Positions 16,714 through 25,046 of a stretch of DNA of 48,121 nt are shown one piece after another. How positions within the stretch are numbered: the first letter of the stretch is position 1; each line of letters opens with the position of its first letter. The stretch spans positions 1 through 48,121 of the forward strand of contig DIKL01000044.1 in assembly GCA_002424545.1 (NCBI GenBank), given 5' to 3'. The translations under genes and the position numbers were made by a program. This DNA comes from Syntrophaceae bacterium UBA5619 (lineage in GTDB: Bacteria; Desulfobacterota; Syntrophia; Syntrophales; UBA5619). The notes below the pieces were generated by a model. The model was given only the letters and a program-made list of their open reading frames with translations, was not told the DNA's origin and made no database searches.

Positions 16714-18048
16714 ATGGAAGGTGGAAAAACGTTTAATCGTTGGCTCATTGTCGTCGGCGCGTTGTTGATCCAGGTCAGTCTCGGCGCCATCTACATCTAC
16801 AGCGTCTTCAAACCCGGCCTCAAGGCCCGCTTTCCCGACTGGAGCAATACCGACCTGGCGCTTCCGTCCATGCTGGTCCTGCTCTTCTTCGGTCTGGCAA
16901 CCATCTTTGCCGGCCGCGTCCAGGACCGGATCGGTCCGCGCTATGTCGCCATGACGGGGGCCGTCATGCTCGGCCTCGGACTCCTGCTCGCCTCCTACTC
17001 GAACAGCCTGTTCATGTTCACGCTCGGCTTCGGGATCATCGGCGGTCTCGGTATCGGCACCGCCTATGTCTGCCCGATCGCGACCTGCGTGAAATGGTTC
17101 CCGGACAAGCGCGGCCTCATCTCGGGGCTGGCGGTCGCCGGTTTCGGCGGCGGCGGCCTCGTCTTCGCCCCGGTGGCGAAATCGCTGATCCTCTCCGTCG
17201 GCGTGATGAATACATTTCTCTATCTGGGAATCATCTTCTTCATCATCGTGATGATCGGCGCGCAGTTCATGATCAACCCTCCCGCCGGCTACTGTCCCCC
17301 GGGCTGGACGCCTCCGGCGGCGACCGGCGCCCCGGGTTGCGCCGTCGGGACGGACTACACATGGCAGGAGATGATCAAAACCTCCCGCTTCTGGCTCCTC
17401 TGGATCACCTACTTCGCGGGATGTTCCGCCGGCTTCCTGATCATCATGAACACGGTCAACATCTGGCAATCCTTCTCCATCCTGAGCCTCGTCCCGCAGT
17501 TTCCGACCATCCCGAAGGACACCTACCTGGATATCCTGACCAAGGGGACGACGGCCGTCATGGCGATCTCGGTGATGAATGCGCTGGGACGCATCCTCTG
17601 GGGAAAGGTATCGGACAGCATCGGCCGGAAAAACACGCTCTACATCATGTTTCTCTACAGCGGAGTGATCATGCTTTTGCTGAACTGGCTGACATCCTTC
17701 CCGCTGTTCCTGATCGGCGTGATGTCGGTCGGCTTCTGTTTCGGGGGGTTCCTGGGGGTCTATCCGGCATTGACGGCGGATTATTTCGGAACGAAGAACA
17801 TGGGCGTGAACTACGGCTGCATGTTCATGGCCTACGGCATGGCCGGTCTTTTCGGCCCCTGGATCGCCCCGAAACTGATGAGGGTCGTCCAGGAGGTTCC
17901 TTTCGAAAGCCTGGCGGCGGGCGTTGTCTCGACGGCAAAATACCCGGCGGGGAATTACATCGCTTCGTTCTTGATCGCCGGCGTGATGTGCCTGGCATCG
18001 ATGATCCTGGTATGGATCGTCAAGGCGCCTGAGGGGAAAAAAGGCTGA
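16714..18048 (+). CDS. OFA-type MFS transporter (oxalate/formate antiporter family)
   Basis: This is a major facilitator transporter of 444 residues with twelve predicted membrane helices. The opening RWLIVVGALLIQVSLGAIYIYSVFKPGL is typical of the oxalate/formate antiporter (OFA) family, as are GRVQDRIGPR between helices 2 and 3 and YVCPIATCVKWFPDKRGL. Substrates are usually small mono- or dicarboxylates. ATG 16714 follows GGGGGA at a good distance. An upstream ATG at 16678 would add twelve residues of unlikely sequence. It follows mobA by 52 bases and ends at a strong hairpin. Formate, oxalate or another organic anion would be logical given the C1 genes further right, but the sequence does not decide the substrate. 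Confidence 0.82.
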   Translation: MEGGKTFNRWLIVVGALLIQVSLGAIYIYSVFKPGLKARFPDWSNTDLALPSMLVLLFFGLATIFAGRVQDRIGPRYVAMTGAVMLGLGLLLASYSNSLFMFTLGFGIIGGLGIGTAYVCPIATCVKWFPDKRGLISGLAVAGFGGGGLVFAPVAKSLILSVGVMNTFLYLGIIFFIIVMIGAQFMINPPAGYCPPGWTPPAATGAPGCAVGTDYTWQEMIKTSRFWLLWITYFAGCSAGFLIIMNTVNIWQSFSILSLVPQFPTIPKDTYLDILTKGTTAVMAISVMNALGRILWGKVSDSIGRKNTLYIMFLYSGVIMLLLNWLTSFPLFLIGVMSVGFCFGGFLGVYPALTADYFGTKNMGVNYGCMFMAYGMAGLFGPWIAPKLMRVVQEVPFESLAAGVVSTAKYPAGNYIASFLIAGVMCLASMILVWIVKAPEGKKG

Positions 18049-18070
18049 CGGCGCCACAGAACCCATCTCA

Positions 18071-18108
18071 CGGCCGGGGGATTCGTTCTTCAAACGAAGC
18101 CCCGGCCG
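18071..18108. terminator. Bidirectional hairpin terminator
   Basis: CGGCCGGGG pairs with CCCCGGCCG, and an inner TTCGTT pairs with AACGAA, around a short loop. It sits between the converging MFS gene (ends 18048) and the response-regulator gene (ends 18114), so it probably stops transcription from both sides. Confidence 0.7.
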
Positions 18109-18113
18109 TAGAC

Positions 18114-19562
18114 TCATAACTTCTTCAAACGTCCCTCCAGCACCCGCCGCGACCAGCCCAGGTAATTCGCCGTTCTGGTTCGGTTGCCCCCGTGTCTTTC
18201 CAGGGCCTTGCGGATGATCTTCCGGTTGAACGCCTCGAGGTCCAGCCCCTCTTCCGGCAGGTCAAAATCCCCTCTCCCCAAAATATGCGTCCCCGACGCC
18301 GGTTTTTCGCGGACGGCGTCATCATTGCGGAGGAAGGCGATATCCCTCAAATCCGCGCGGTCCGCGACCTGCATCAGCACCAGCCTCTCCATCGCATTTT
18401 TGAGTTGTCGGACGTTCCCCGGCCATGCGAAGGAGAGGAGGGTTTTTTCCACCGCCGGCATAAAGCCGCCGAACTTCCGCCCCCGGCGGCGGGCGGCCCT
18501 TTCCGCGAACCGGAACGCCAGCGGGGAGATGTCCTCCGGCCTGCCCCGAAGCGGCGGAATCCGGATATGTCCCATGTTCACCCGGTAGTAGAGATCGAGA
18601 CGAAACCTCTTTTCATCCACCTCCCGCTGGAGGTCCTTGTTCGTCGCGGAGATGATCCGGATGTCCACCGGAATCTCCCGGACGCCGCCCAGGCGGTACA
18701 GTTTCTTTTCTTCGAGCACCCGAAGCAGCTTGACCTGGACGCCCGGCGGCAACTCTCCGATCTCGTCGAGGAAAAGCGTCCCGCCGTTGGCCGCCTCGAT
18801 CTTTCCCATCTGCCCCCGGCTCGTGGCGCCCGTGTAGGCCCCCGGCTCATGGCCGAAGAGTTCCCCCTCGAACAGTTCCTGGTTGATCGCGCCGCAGTTG
18901 ATCGCCACAAAGGGCAAAACGGCGCTGCTCGCTCCGAAATAATGGATATACCGGGCGATCAGCTCCTTTCCGGTGCCGCTCTCTCCTTCGATCAGGACCG
19001 CGATCTCCCGATCCGTACTGTATTTTTCCGCCTGGGCGACAACCTGCCGCATCGCCTCGGAATAGACGCCGAGACCATCCAGGCCGATCTCCTCCAGATA
19101 GGCCTCCCGCAGCCTCTCCACCTCACCCCGGACCGCCTGCGTCTCGCTGTGAACCCGTTCCTGAAATTCCTGCTTCAGGCGCCGGTAATTGTTCCGCAGG
19201 GTCAGATAGGCCGCGGAACGTTCGATCACAATGGCCAGCTCCCGGACGTCGACCGGCTTCTGAAGATAATCGAAAGCCCCGTATTTGAGCGCCCGGATCG
19301 CGCTGGTCGTGTCCCCGTGACCGGTCACGACGATCACATCCACGGAGGACTTTTCGATCATCTTGATCCTTCGCAGCAGTTCAAGACCGTCGATTTCGGG
19401 CATCCGGATGTCGGTGATGACGAGGCTGATTTCCCGGGAATGGAATTCCCGGAGCGCCTCCATGCCGTCGGCGGCGCAGGTTACGGCATGGCCGAGCTTT
19501 TCCAGAAAACGGGAGAGGCTTTTGCGGACATCCGCCTCGTCGTCGACCAGCAGAATGTTCAA
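18114..19562 (-). CDS. NtrC-family sigma54-dependent response regulator
   Basis: This is a cytoplasmic two-component regulator of 482 residues. The receiver domain ([13 protein letters not shown]) has its phosphorylation site at about D51 in [12 protein letters not shown] and the switch lysine in YLQKPVD. The sigma54-activating AAA+ domain shows Walker A GESGTGKE near residue 193, Walker B LFLDEIGE, and the sigma54 contact loop as GAYTGA (241-246), a natural variant of GAFTGA. A Fis-type helix-turn-helix ends the protein ([20 protein letters not shown]). The start is a TTG whose last bases form the kinase stop (four-base overlap TTGA), with GGAG upstream. The frame continues far upstream but only as an artefact over the kinase gene. 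It should activate sigma54 promoters; the targets are unknown. Confidence 0.9.
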   Translation of the reverse strand: MNILLVDDEADVRKSLSRFLEKLGHAVTCAADGMEALREFHSREISLVITDIRMPEIDGLELLRRIKMIEKSSVDVIVVTGHGDTTSAIRALKYGAFDYLQKPVDVRELAIVIERSAAYLTLRNNYRRLKQEFQERVHSETQAVRGEVERLREAYLEEIGLDGLGVYSEAMRQVVAQAEKYSTDREIAVLIEGESGTGKELIARYIHYFGASSAVLPFVAINCGAINQELFEGELFGHEPGAYTGATSRGQMGKIEAANGGTLFLDEIGELPPGVQVKLLRVLEEKKLYRLGGVREIPVDIRIISATNKDLQREVDEKRFRLDLYYRVNMGHIRIPPLRGRPEDISPLAFRFAERAARRRGRKFGGFMPAVEKTLLSFAWPGNVRQLKNAMERLVLMQVADRADLRDIAFLRNDDAVREKPASGTHILGRGDFDLPEEGLDLEAFNRKIIRKALERHGGNRTRTANYLGWSRRVLEGRLKKL

Positions 19563-20356
19563 GGTTCTTCTCCCCCGGCCGGGGCGACGACGACGAACGT
19601 CGCCCCCCCGTCTGGATTGTTGCGGACCTCGATCCGGCCGCCGAACCGGCCGACGATGGATTGGCTGATGCTCAATCCGAGCCCCGTTCCCTTTCCCGCG
19701 GCCTTGGTCGTGAAGAAGGGATCGAAGATCTTCTCCAGCAGGTCGTCGGGGATTCCGCCGCCGTTGTCGCTCACCTCGATCCGGACGGCGCCGTCCCGGC
19801 TGCCCGTTCGGATCCACAACCTCTTCGGATCGCGGGGATTGTCGTCGAGCGCCTGGCGGGCATTGACGATCAGGTTCATCACCACCTGTTCGAGTTCGTT
19901 GAGGGTCGCCCGCATCGGCGGCAGCTCGGGATCCAGATCCTTCTCCACGCGGATCCCGTGGGCCTCGATCTGCCGGCCGATCATCGAGAAGACATTCTCG
20001 ACCGCCTCGTTGGCCGTCACGCTCTCCCCCCCGGCGCCGCGTTCTTCCCGGGCGAAATTCCGGATATTCCGGATCACCTTGTCCATTCTCGCCACTTGCC
20101 GGGAGATCATCTCCAGCCCCTCGAAAAGCTCCTCGGGGTCGAGCGGCCACCCCTCCGCGCGACCGAACAAAAAACCGTCGGTCACGACCCGGATGGTGTT
20201 GAGCGGCTGGTTCAGCTCATGCGCAATCCCCGCCGCCATCGTTCCCAGGGCGGCTAAACGGTCCTCATGATAGAGCTTCAGCTCAGAGCGGCCGATTTTT
20301 CGGGCGCGCCCCTTTCGCGGGGAAGGTGAATTATGAGATATTTTGCGGCATTCCAT
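19559..20356 (-). CDS. Soluble histidine kinase without a visible sensor domain
   Basis: This is the partner kinase of the adjacent regulator. From ATG 20356 it has 265 residues. The dimerisation/phosphorylation region contains [20 protein letters not shown] with H46, followed by the ATPase boxes: N box [11 protein letters not shown]1 DNGGGIP, F box FDPFFTTK and G2 GTGLGLSI. These mark a ZraS/NtrB-like kinase. Before the catalytic core there are only about 25 residues, with no PAS, GAF or membrane segment, and only 274 bases remain before the divergent RACo gene. Either the sensor was lost or input comes from another protein. The start is uncertain: no good ribosome site precedes 20356, and the frame stays open to 20476. 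Pairing with the regulator by overlap is secure. Confidence 0.82.
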   Translation of the reverse strand: MECRKISHNSPSPRKGRARKIGRSELKLYHEDRLAALGTMAAGIAHELNQPLNTIRVVTDGFLFGRAEGWPLDPEELFEGLEMISRQVARMDKVIRNIRNFAREERGAGGESVTANEAVENVFSMIGRQIEAHGIRVEKDLDPELPPMRATLNELEQVVMNLIVNARQALDDNPRDPKRLWIRTGSRDGAVRIEVSDNGGGIPDDLLEKIFDPFFTTKAAGKGTGLGLSISQSIVGRFGGRIEVRNNPDGGATFVVVAPAGGEEP

Positions 20357-20630
20357 GACCTTATGCGCTCTTCGTCTGATAATGACTGTAGCATATCCAT
20401 TCCCCGCAAAGCAAGAATTACGGCTTGCGGGTCTGCCCGCGAATGGTTTCCAAAAGGATCGGGAACCCCTTCTCACTTTCGGCTGCCGCGAACGAATGGG
20501 AACGGTTTTTTATCTTGACGGCGACCGGCGGTTCATGATTAAGCGGGCGAAAGCGTTTTGAGATAACGATGGAACTCCGCGGGGTTTTCGGCGTCGCAGA
20601 CCAATCGTAGAGGCGAAAGGGAACCGGAAA

Positions 20631-22562
20631 ATGAAGACCTGTCAGGTGATTTTTCAGCCCTCCGGCAGACGGGGGGAGAGCCCGGAAGGCACAACCGTTC
20701 TGGAGGCGTCCCGGATGCTGGGCGTCGGAATCGAATCCGTCTGCGGCGGCAAGAAGAGCTGCGGTAAGTGCAAAATCAGGATCGATCCGGGAAGCGTTGA
20801 CCAGCATGGAATCCATTCTCAACCCAATCATCTTTCGCCTTTCACCGAAGCGGAGGGCAAAATCCTCGAAAAAAATGAACAGGCGCAAGGGATCCGTCTG
20901 GCCTGTGCGGCAAGCATCCAAGGGGATGTCCTGATCTTTGTGCCGGAGGAGAACCGGACCGGAGCGCAGGTGATCCGGAAAGAGGCGGGAGAAAAGGAGA
21001 TCCGGCTAAATCCCGCTGTTCGTCTTTTTACCGTAACGCTCTCTCCACCAGAGTTGGACGACCCCCAGGCCGACTACGAGCGGCTCGTCGCGGCCCTCGC
21101 GGAGCGGTACGGTCTCCCCCGGCCCGAGATCGACTACCCCGCCCTCCTCGATCTGGGCGGAGCGCTCCGGAAGGGAAACTGGACGGTCACCGCGGCCCTT
21201 CGTCTCGAAAAAGAGATCCTTGCCGTTTTTCCGGGAGAGGTCGAAGAGGCCTACGGCCTTGCCGTCGACGTGGGTTCGACCACCGTGGCCGGATATCTGT
21301 GCAGTCTCCACGCCGGCCGAATCGTCGGCACCGAATCGTTCATGAACCCCCAAATCACGTTCGGCGACGATGTGATCGCACGCATCAGCTATGTGATGGA
21401 CAACCCGGACGGCATGGACAAGATGCGGGGGTGCATCATCGATGGCCTGAACCATCTCATCCGGAACGTTACCAGGAATCACGGCCTCGCCCCGGCCGAC
21501 ATTCTCGAGGTCACAATCGTCGGAAACACGGTGATGCACCATCTGCTTCTCGGCATCGATCCGCGCGCGCTCGGTTTCTCTCCTTTCACACCCGCCATAC
21601 ATCGCAGCCTGGACATCAAGGCGCGCGATCTCGGTCTCAAGGCCAACCCTGCCGCCAACGTTCACATCCTCCCCATCATAGCCGGTTTCGTCGGCGCGGA
21701 CAATGTGGGGGTGCTGATCGCGGAAGAGCCCTACCGCCGGGATGAGATGACTCTCATCATCGACGTGGGAACGAACGGGGAGATGCTCCTGGGAAACCGG
21801 GAGAAACTCCTCTCCGCCTCCTGCGCGACCGGCCCCGCCCTGGAGGGTGCCCATATCCGGTTCGGCATGAGGGCGGCGCCCGGGGCCATCGAACGGATTC
21901 GAATCGATCCCGAAACGCTCGAGGCTTCTTTCAAAATCATCGGCGAAGAGCGCTGGCGACCGGAGTTCCGGATCACCGGCGCGCTGGGGATCTGCGGCTC
22001 TGGAATCATCGGCGGGGTGGCCGAACTCTACCGGGCCGGCGTCATCGATCAAAGCGGCCGTTTTCGGACCGGTCTTGCGACACCCCGGCTCCTGACGACC
22101 GACGGGAAACCGGAGTACGTGATCGCCTGGCCGGACGAAACCTCTCTGGCGAGACCGATCACGATCAGCCAGCAGGATATCCGGAGCGTCCAGCTTGCCA
22201 AAGGCGCGCTTTATGCCGGCGCGAAACTGATGATGAAAAAATTGGGAATCGAAAAACTGGATCGGGTGGTCCTGGCGGGCGCCTTCGGGAGCTATATCGA
22301 CAAGACGGAGGCGATGTTTCTCGGGATGTTTCCCGATTGCGACATCGACCACGTCTCGTCCGTCGGGAATGCGGCGGGCGACGGGGCGAGAATCGCATTG
22401 CTGGACCGCGATAAACGGCTCGAGGCCGAAGAGATGGCCCGGCGGGTCAAATATCTCGAACTGACGCTGGAGAAGGAGTTCCAGGAGGAATTCATGGCCG
22501 CGATGTTTATCCCCCACATGAAGGACTCCTTCCCGCACCTGCCGCCGCCCGGAAAATCTTAG
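20631..22562 (+). CDS. RACo-type corrinoid reductive activator (ferredoxin plus ASKHA ATPase)
   Basis: This is a 643-residue reductive activator of corrinoid proteins. Such proteins use ATP to drive electrons from an Fe-S cluster to inactive Co(II) corrinoids, returning them to Co(I). The N-terminus is a plant-type 2Fe-2S ferredoxin domain with cysteines at about 38, 44, 47 and 92 (SVCGGKKSCGKCKIR, LACAASI). After a linker comes the actin-like ATPase region: GLAVDVGSTTVAGYL, NPQITFGDDVIARI, TIVGNTVMHHLLLG, LIIDVGTNGEMLLG and VVLAGAFGSY. The ATG follows GAGGCGAAAGGGA. It is divergent from the kinase/regulator pair and converges on the corrinoid cluster. It most likely serves the three corrinoid-binding proteins encoded to the right. 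Confidence 0.92.
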   Translation: MKTCQVIFQPSGRRGESPEGTTVLEASRMLGVGIESVCGGKKSCGKCKIRIDPGSVDQHGIHSQPNHLSPFTEAEGKILEKNEQAQGIRLACAASIQGDVLIFVPEENRTGAQVIRKEAGEKEIRLNPAVRLFTVTLSPPELDDPQADYERLVAALAERYGLPRPEIDYPALLDLGGALRKGNWTVTAALRLEKEILAVFPGEVEEAYGLAVDVGSTTVAGYLCSLHAGRIVGTESFMNPQITFGDDVIARISYVMDNPDGMDKMRGCIIDGLNHLIRNVTRNHGLAPADILEVTIVGNTVMHHLLLGIDPRALGFSPFTPAIHRSLDIKARDLGLKANPAANVHILPIIAGFVGADNVGVLIAEEPYRRDEMTLIIDVGTNGEMLLGNREKLLSASCATGPALEGAHIRFGMRAAPGAIERIRIDPETLEASFKIIGEERWRPEFRITGALGICGSGIIGGVAELYRAGVIDQSGRFRTGLATPRLLTTDGKPEYVIAWPDETSLARPITISQQDIRSVQLAKGALYAGAKLMMKKLGIEKLDRVVLAGAFGSYIDKTEAMFLGMFPDCDIDHVSSVGNAAGDGARIALLDRDKRLEAEEMARRVKYLELTLEKEFQEEFMAAMFIPHMKDSFPHLPPPGKS

Positions 22563-22573
22563 GGGAACTGCAA

Positions 22574-22606
22574 AAAAGGGGACGGATTTGAAATCCGTCC
22601 CCTTTT
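22574..22606. terminator. Perfect palindrome, bidirectional terminator and possible dispersed repeat
   Basis: AAAAGGGGACGGATTT pairs fully with AAATCCGTCCCCTTTT around a single G. It lies between the converging RACo and DUF1638 genes and has A/T tracts on both sides, as expected of a two-way terminator. The motif GGGGACGGATTTGAAATCC is one I remember as recurring in many bacterial genomes, where its false translation gives GTDFKSVP; it may be a REP-type repeat. Confidence 0.7.
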
Positions 22607-22630
22607 CAATCCAACAGCACAATTGACCCG

Positions 22631-23332
22631 TCAGAAGAACATCTCTTGCGTGAACTTCTCCGCCAGCCGAAGGCGGAGGAATTTGTCCTCGGTGTAGGGA
22701 CCGTGGATGAGTTCGCGGAAATAGTCGAGGCTGCCCGGGATCTCCTCGTACTGTTTTTTCATGAAGGCGGCGTTCTCCATCGCCCGCGCCCGGAGCGGCA
22801 CGATATCCCCGACGCCGGTATCGATCAGGGAGATGTGGGTGTAGTGCCTGTACTCCTCCTCCATGACCCACAGCGCCGTTTCCCGTCCGAAACGGGCTTC
22901 GTTCTCCTCGATGATCCCCAGAGGGTCCTTCTTTTCCGCGATCCAGCCCGGCGTCAGGTAGTAGGTGCCGGGCTTTTCCCGAAAGATTTCGTTGTACCGG
23001 CCCGGGGAACCGAGGAAAAGGGCGATGCAGTCATGACAACGGGGGATGATCAGCCCCTGCTGGCGGGCTTCGACGCCGACAACGCCGTTGGAACAGAGGC
23101 CATAGCCCAGAACGATTCGTGAGACCGTCCGCGCGACCTGATCGATCTTCTCCTGGAGCAGGCCGAAAAGTTTGGCCGGCGTCCGATGGAGGGCCTGGTC
23201 GAGGTAGAGGATCTCCACCGGCGCCTCCCCTTCCGCCAGAACCTGTGTCAGCTCCGGTTCCATCACGCGGCAGGCGATCACCACTCGCCGCCCCTGGCCA
23301 ATGTCCGATTCCGCAATTCGGGGACAATTCAT
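22631..23332 (-). CDS. DUF1638 family protein linked to corrinoid methyltransferases
   Basis: This is a 233-residue DUF1638 protein of unknown biochemical function. Conserved-looking parts are VIACRVMEPEL, the Cys-containing YGLCSNGVVG, the PRCHDCIALFLGS block with two further cysteines, and TYYLTPGWIAEKKDP. Several cysteines and histidines could bind a metal. Such genes often sit beside corrinoid methyltransferase genes, which is exactly the setting here: it is the last gene of the run, 19 bases after the free corrinoid protein and before a strong terminator. ATG 23332 has AAGGA upstream. An ancillary role in cobamide or methyl-group handling is plausible but inferred only from gene order. 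Confidence 0.75.
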   Translation of the reverse strand: MNCPRIAESDIGQGRRVVIACRVMEPELTQVLAEGEAPVEILYLDQALHRTPAKLFGLLQEKIDQVARTVSRIVLGYGLCSNGVVGVEARQQGLIIPRCHDCIALFLGSPGRYNEIFREKPGTYYLTPGWIAEKKDPLGIIEENEARFGRETALWVMEEEYRHYTHISLIDTGVGDIVPLRARAMENAAFMKKQYEEIPGSLDYFRELIHGPYTEDKFLRLRLAEKFTQEMFF

Positions 23333-23351
23333 CAAATTTCCTTAAGTTGTT

Positions 23352-23990
23352 TTAACAACCGATAAAGCTGCGGGCCAAGGCCACGGCTTGCACCGCATCC
23401 TTCCCATAGCCGTCGGCGCCGATTTTTTCGGCGAAGGCGGCATCGACGGGGGCTCCCCCTACCATAACCTTGACCCGTTCCCGAAGACCGCGAGCCCGAA
23501 TTTCTTCGATGACATGTTTCATCTCCGGCATGGTGGTAGTGAGCAGTGCAGAAAGGCCAAGCACCTGGGGATGGATTTCGTCCACTTTGACCACAACCTT
23601 TTCCACGTCGATATCAACGCCAAGGTCAATCACCCGGAAACCGGCCCCTTCCAGCATCATGACAACAATGTTCTTGCCGATGTCGTGAAGATCGCCCTTG
23701 ACGGTTCCCATGAGAACAACTCCCCTGGGTTCGCACGCCTGACCGGTTATAAGGGGTTTGACGATGCCGAGACCGAGCTTCATCGTCATGGCGGAAACCA
23801 TCATTTCGGGGACAAAGATCTTCCCGGCGCTGAATCTCTGACCGACCGTATCCATGGCTGCAATCAATCCCTCTTGAATCACCGTGTCCGGGGATATTCC
23901 TGTTTTGCAGATCTCGCGCACGAGGGATTCGATTTCCCTATGACGGCCATCAATAACGCCTTCTTTGATCTTTTGGATGAATTCGCTCAT
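23352..23990 (-). CDS. Corrinoid (B12-binding) methyl carrier protein
   Basis: This is a 212-residue corrinoid protein of the MtaC/MtvC type. The N-terminal helical cap (residues 1-85) includes VIQEGLIAAMDTVGQRF and IFVPEMMVSA. The Rossmann-like B12 domain begins near residue 90 with MGTVKGDLHDIGKN, where H102 is the lower cobalt ligand. It continues with the expected LGLSALLTTTMPEM and VMVGGAPV blocks. It accepts a methyl group from a substrate methyltransferase and hands it to a second methyltransferase. ATG 23990 has AGGAGAAGGAAAG just upstream. It is 22 bases downstream of the MtaA-like gene, so the two probably act together. It is reactivated by the RACo-type protein. Confidence 0.92.
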   Translation of the reverse strand: MSEFIQKIKEGVIDGRHREIESLVREICKTGISPDTVIQEGLIAAMDTVGQRFSAGKIFVPEMMVSAMTMKLGLGIVKPLITGQACEPRGVVLMGTVKGDLHDIGKNIVVMMLEGAGFRVIDLGVDIDVEKVVVKVDEIHPQVLGLSALLTTTMPEMKHVIEEIRARGLRERVKVMVGGAPVDAAFAEKIGADGYGKDAVQAVALARSFIGC

Positions 23991-24012
23991 CTTTCCTTCT
24001 CCTGGATCCGGA

Positions 24013-25026
24013 TCAGTAACCTTCCCGTACAGCGGCCGGGATGGCCCGGAGATTGGCCAGGGGTGTTGTGAGGGGTACGGCGCACTCCGGCCCGATGATA
24101 TCGACGCCCGCCGCAATGGCATAACGCGCCTGCCGGTGAACATCCTCCGGCATGCCCTGCAACAGGGTCTTGGGGTTGTTCAAATTGCCGATCAGGGAGA
24201 TTCGTCTATCAATGATCTTGACCGCGGCTTTAGCGTCCACCTGCCATTCGAAGTGGTAGGCGTCGACGCCGGATTCGGCGAATAACTCCAGACGGTCGAG
24301 GCAGTTGCCGCAAATGTGGAGGATTATCGGCCCACCCACACGGGCGGTGATCTCCTGGTGAATGGGGAGCAGGTAGTCCCTATAATGGTAAGGTCCGACC
24401 AGGTTTCCGGTGGCGTGGTCGGCCAGGACAACCACATCGGCGCCGGCCCGGAACTGCGCATTGGCGAAGGCGATGGTGACCGGCATGAGCTGCCTCAGCA
24501 TGCGGTTGATTTTTTCCTTTTCACCGAGGCCAAGCTGCAGCAGAAAATTCTGCGTGCCCGCCATGTGGTAGGAGAGCGTCCAGGGGCCCATGACCTTGCC
24601 AATGATCGCGACCTGTCCCCCGACCTCCCGGCGCAGCAGGGAGAGGGCGTCGAGGACCACACGGAGAGAAGGCTTTTCAAGAATGTTTTCCGGAACGATC
24701 ACGTCCGAAAAATCCGTGTAAGGCGCCGTCTTTGCATCGGGCATCCGCATTTCGCTTCCCCAGTCCATCTCGCAACCCAGCGCGGCCGATTCCTGATGAA
24801 CGCTGTATTCCGGCATGACCGTGTCAAAACCCGCCAGTTCATGGCCCGCCAGGGCCAGGTCGGCCATTGCGCGGGCGTTCAGATGGGCCTCCGGGAAGAA
24901 GGCCCCGCAGGCTTTCATCAGTTCCACGCAGGCGATCGATGTGGGATTCCCCGCCGGAGGACGGATCCCTTTTCTGCCGCCGTAGAGAGCCGACATGAAG
25001 AGATTGTATGGCGTCGCTTTCATCAT
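24013..25026 (-). CDS. MtaA/UroD-superfamily cobamide methyltransferase with zinc ligands
   Basis: This is a 337-residue uroporphyrinogen-decarboxylase-fold methyltransferase. It keeps the zinc-binding set of MtaA-like enzymes: H237 and C239 in ILHICGNCLD and C315 in GPECAVPLTTP. These activate a thiol or similar acceptor in methanogens; in acetogens related proteins (MtvA-type) move methyl groups between corrinoid and tetrahydrofolate. Which direction and acceptor apply here cannot be told from sequence. The start is an ATGATG pair (25026/25023) after GGGGAAGG. It lies between a UroD-corrinoid fusion (20 bases upstream) and a free corrinoid protein, an arrangement that suggests a three-part methyl-transfer system. 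Confidence 0.85.
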   Translation of the reverse strand: MMKATPYNLFMSALYGGRKGIRPPAGNPTSIACVELMKACGAFFPEAHLNARAMADLALAGHELAGFDTVMPEYSVHQESAALGCEMDWGSEMRMPDAKTAPYTDFSDVIVPENILEKPSLRVVLDALSLLRREVGGQVAIIGKVMGPWTLSYHMAGTQNFLLQLGLGEKEKINRMLRQLMPVTIAFANAQFRAGADVVVLADHATGNLVGPYHYRDYLLPIHQEITARVGGPIILHICGNCLDRLELFAESGVDAYHFEWQVDAKAAVKIIDRRISLIGNLNNPKTLLQGMPEDVHRQARYAIAAGVDIIGPECAVPLTTPLANLRAIPAAVREGY

Positions 25027-25046
25027 TTACCTTCCCCTAACCGGAT

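Noticed and set aside
19562..20150. Upstream extension of the response-regulator frame
   Set aside because: The extra residues are Arg/Gly-rich antisense-like sequence over the kinase gene. The TTG at 19562 with GGAG and the start of the receiver domain fix the true start.
18192..20270. Long plus-strand frame opposite the response regulator and kinase
   Set aside because: Antisense shadow; both minus-strand genes carry full diagnostic motifs.
21006..22871. Long minus-strand frame opposite the RACo-type gene
   Set aside because: Overlaps a convincing gene with ferredoxin and ASKHA motifs and runs through the terminator palindrome.
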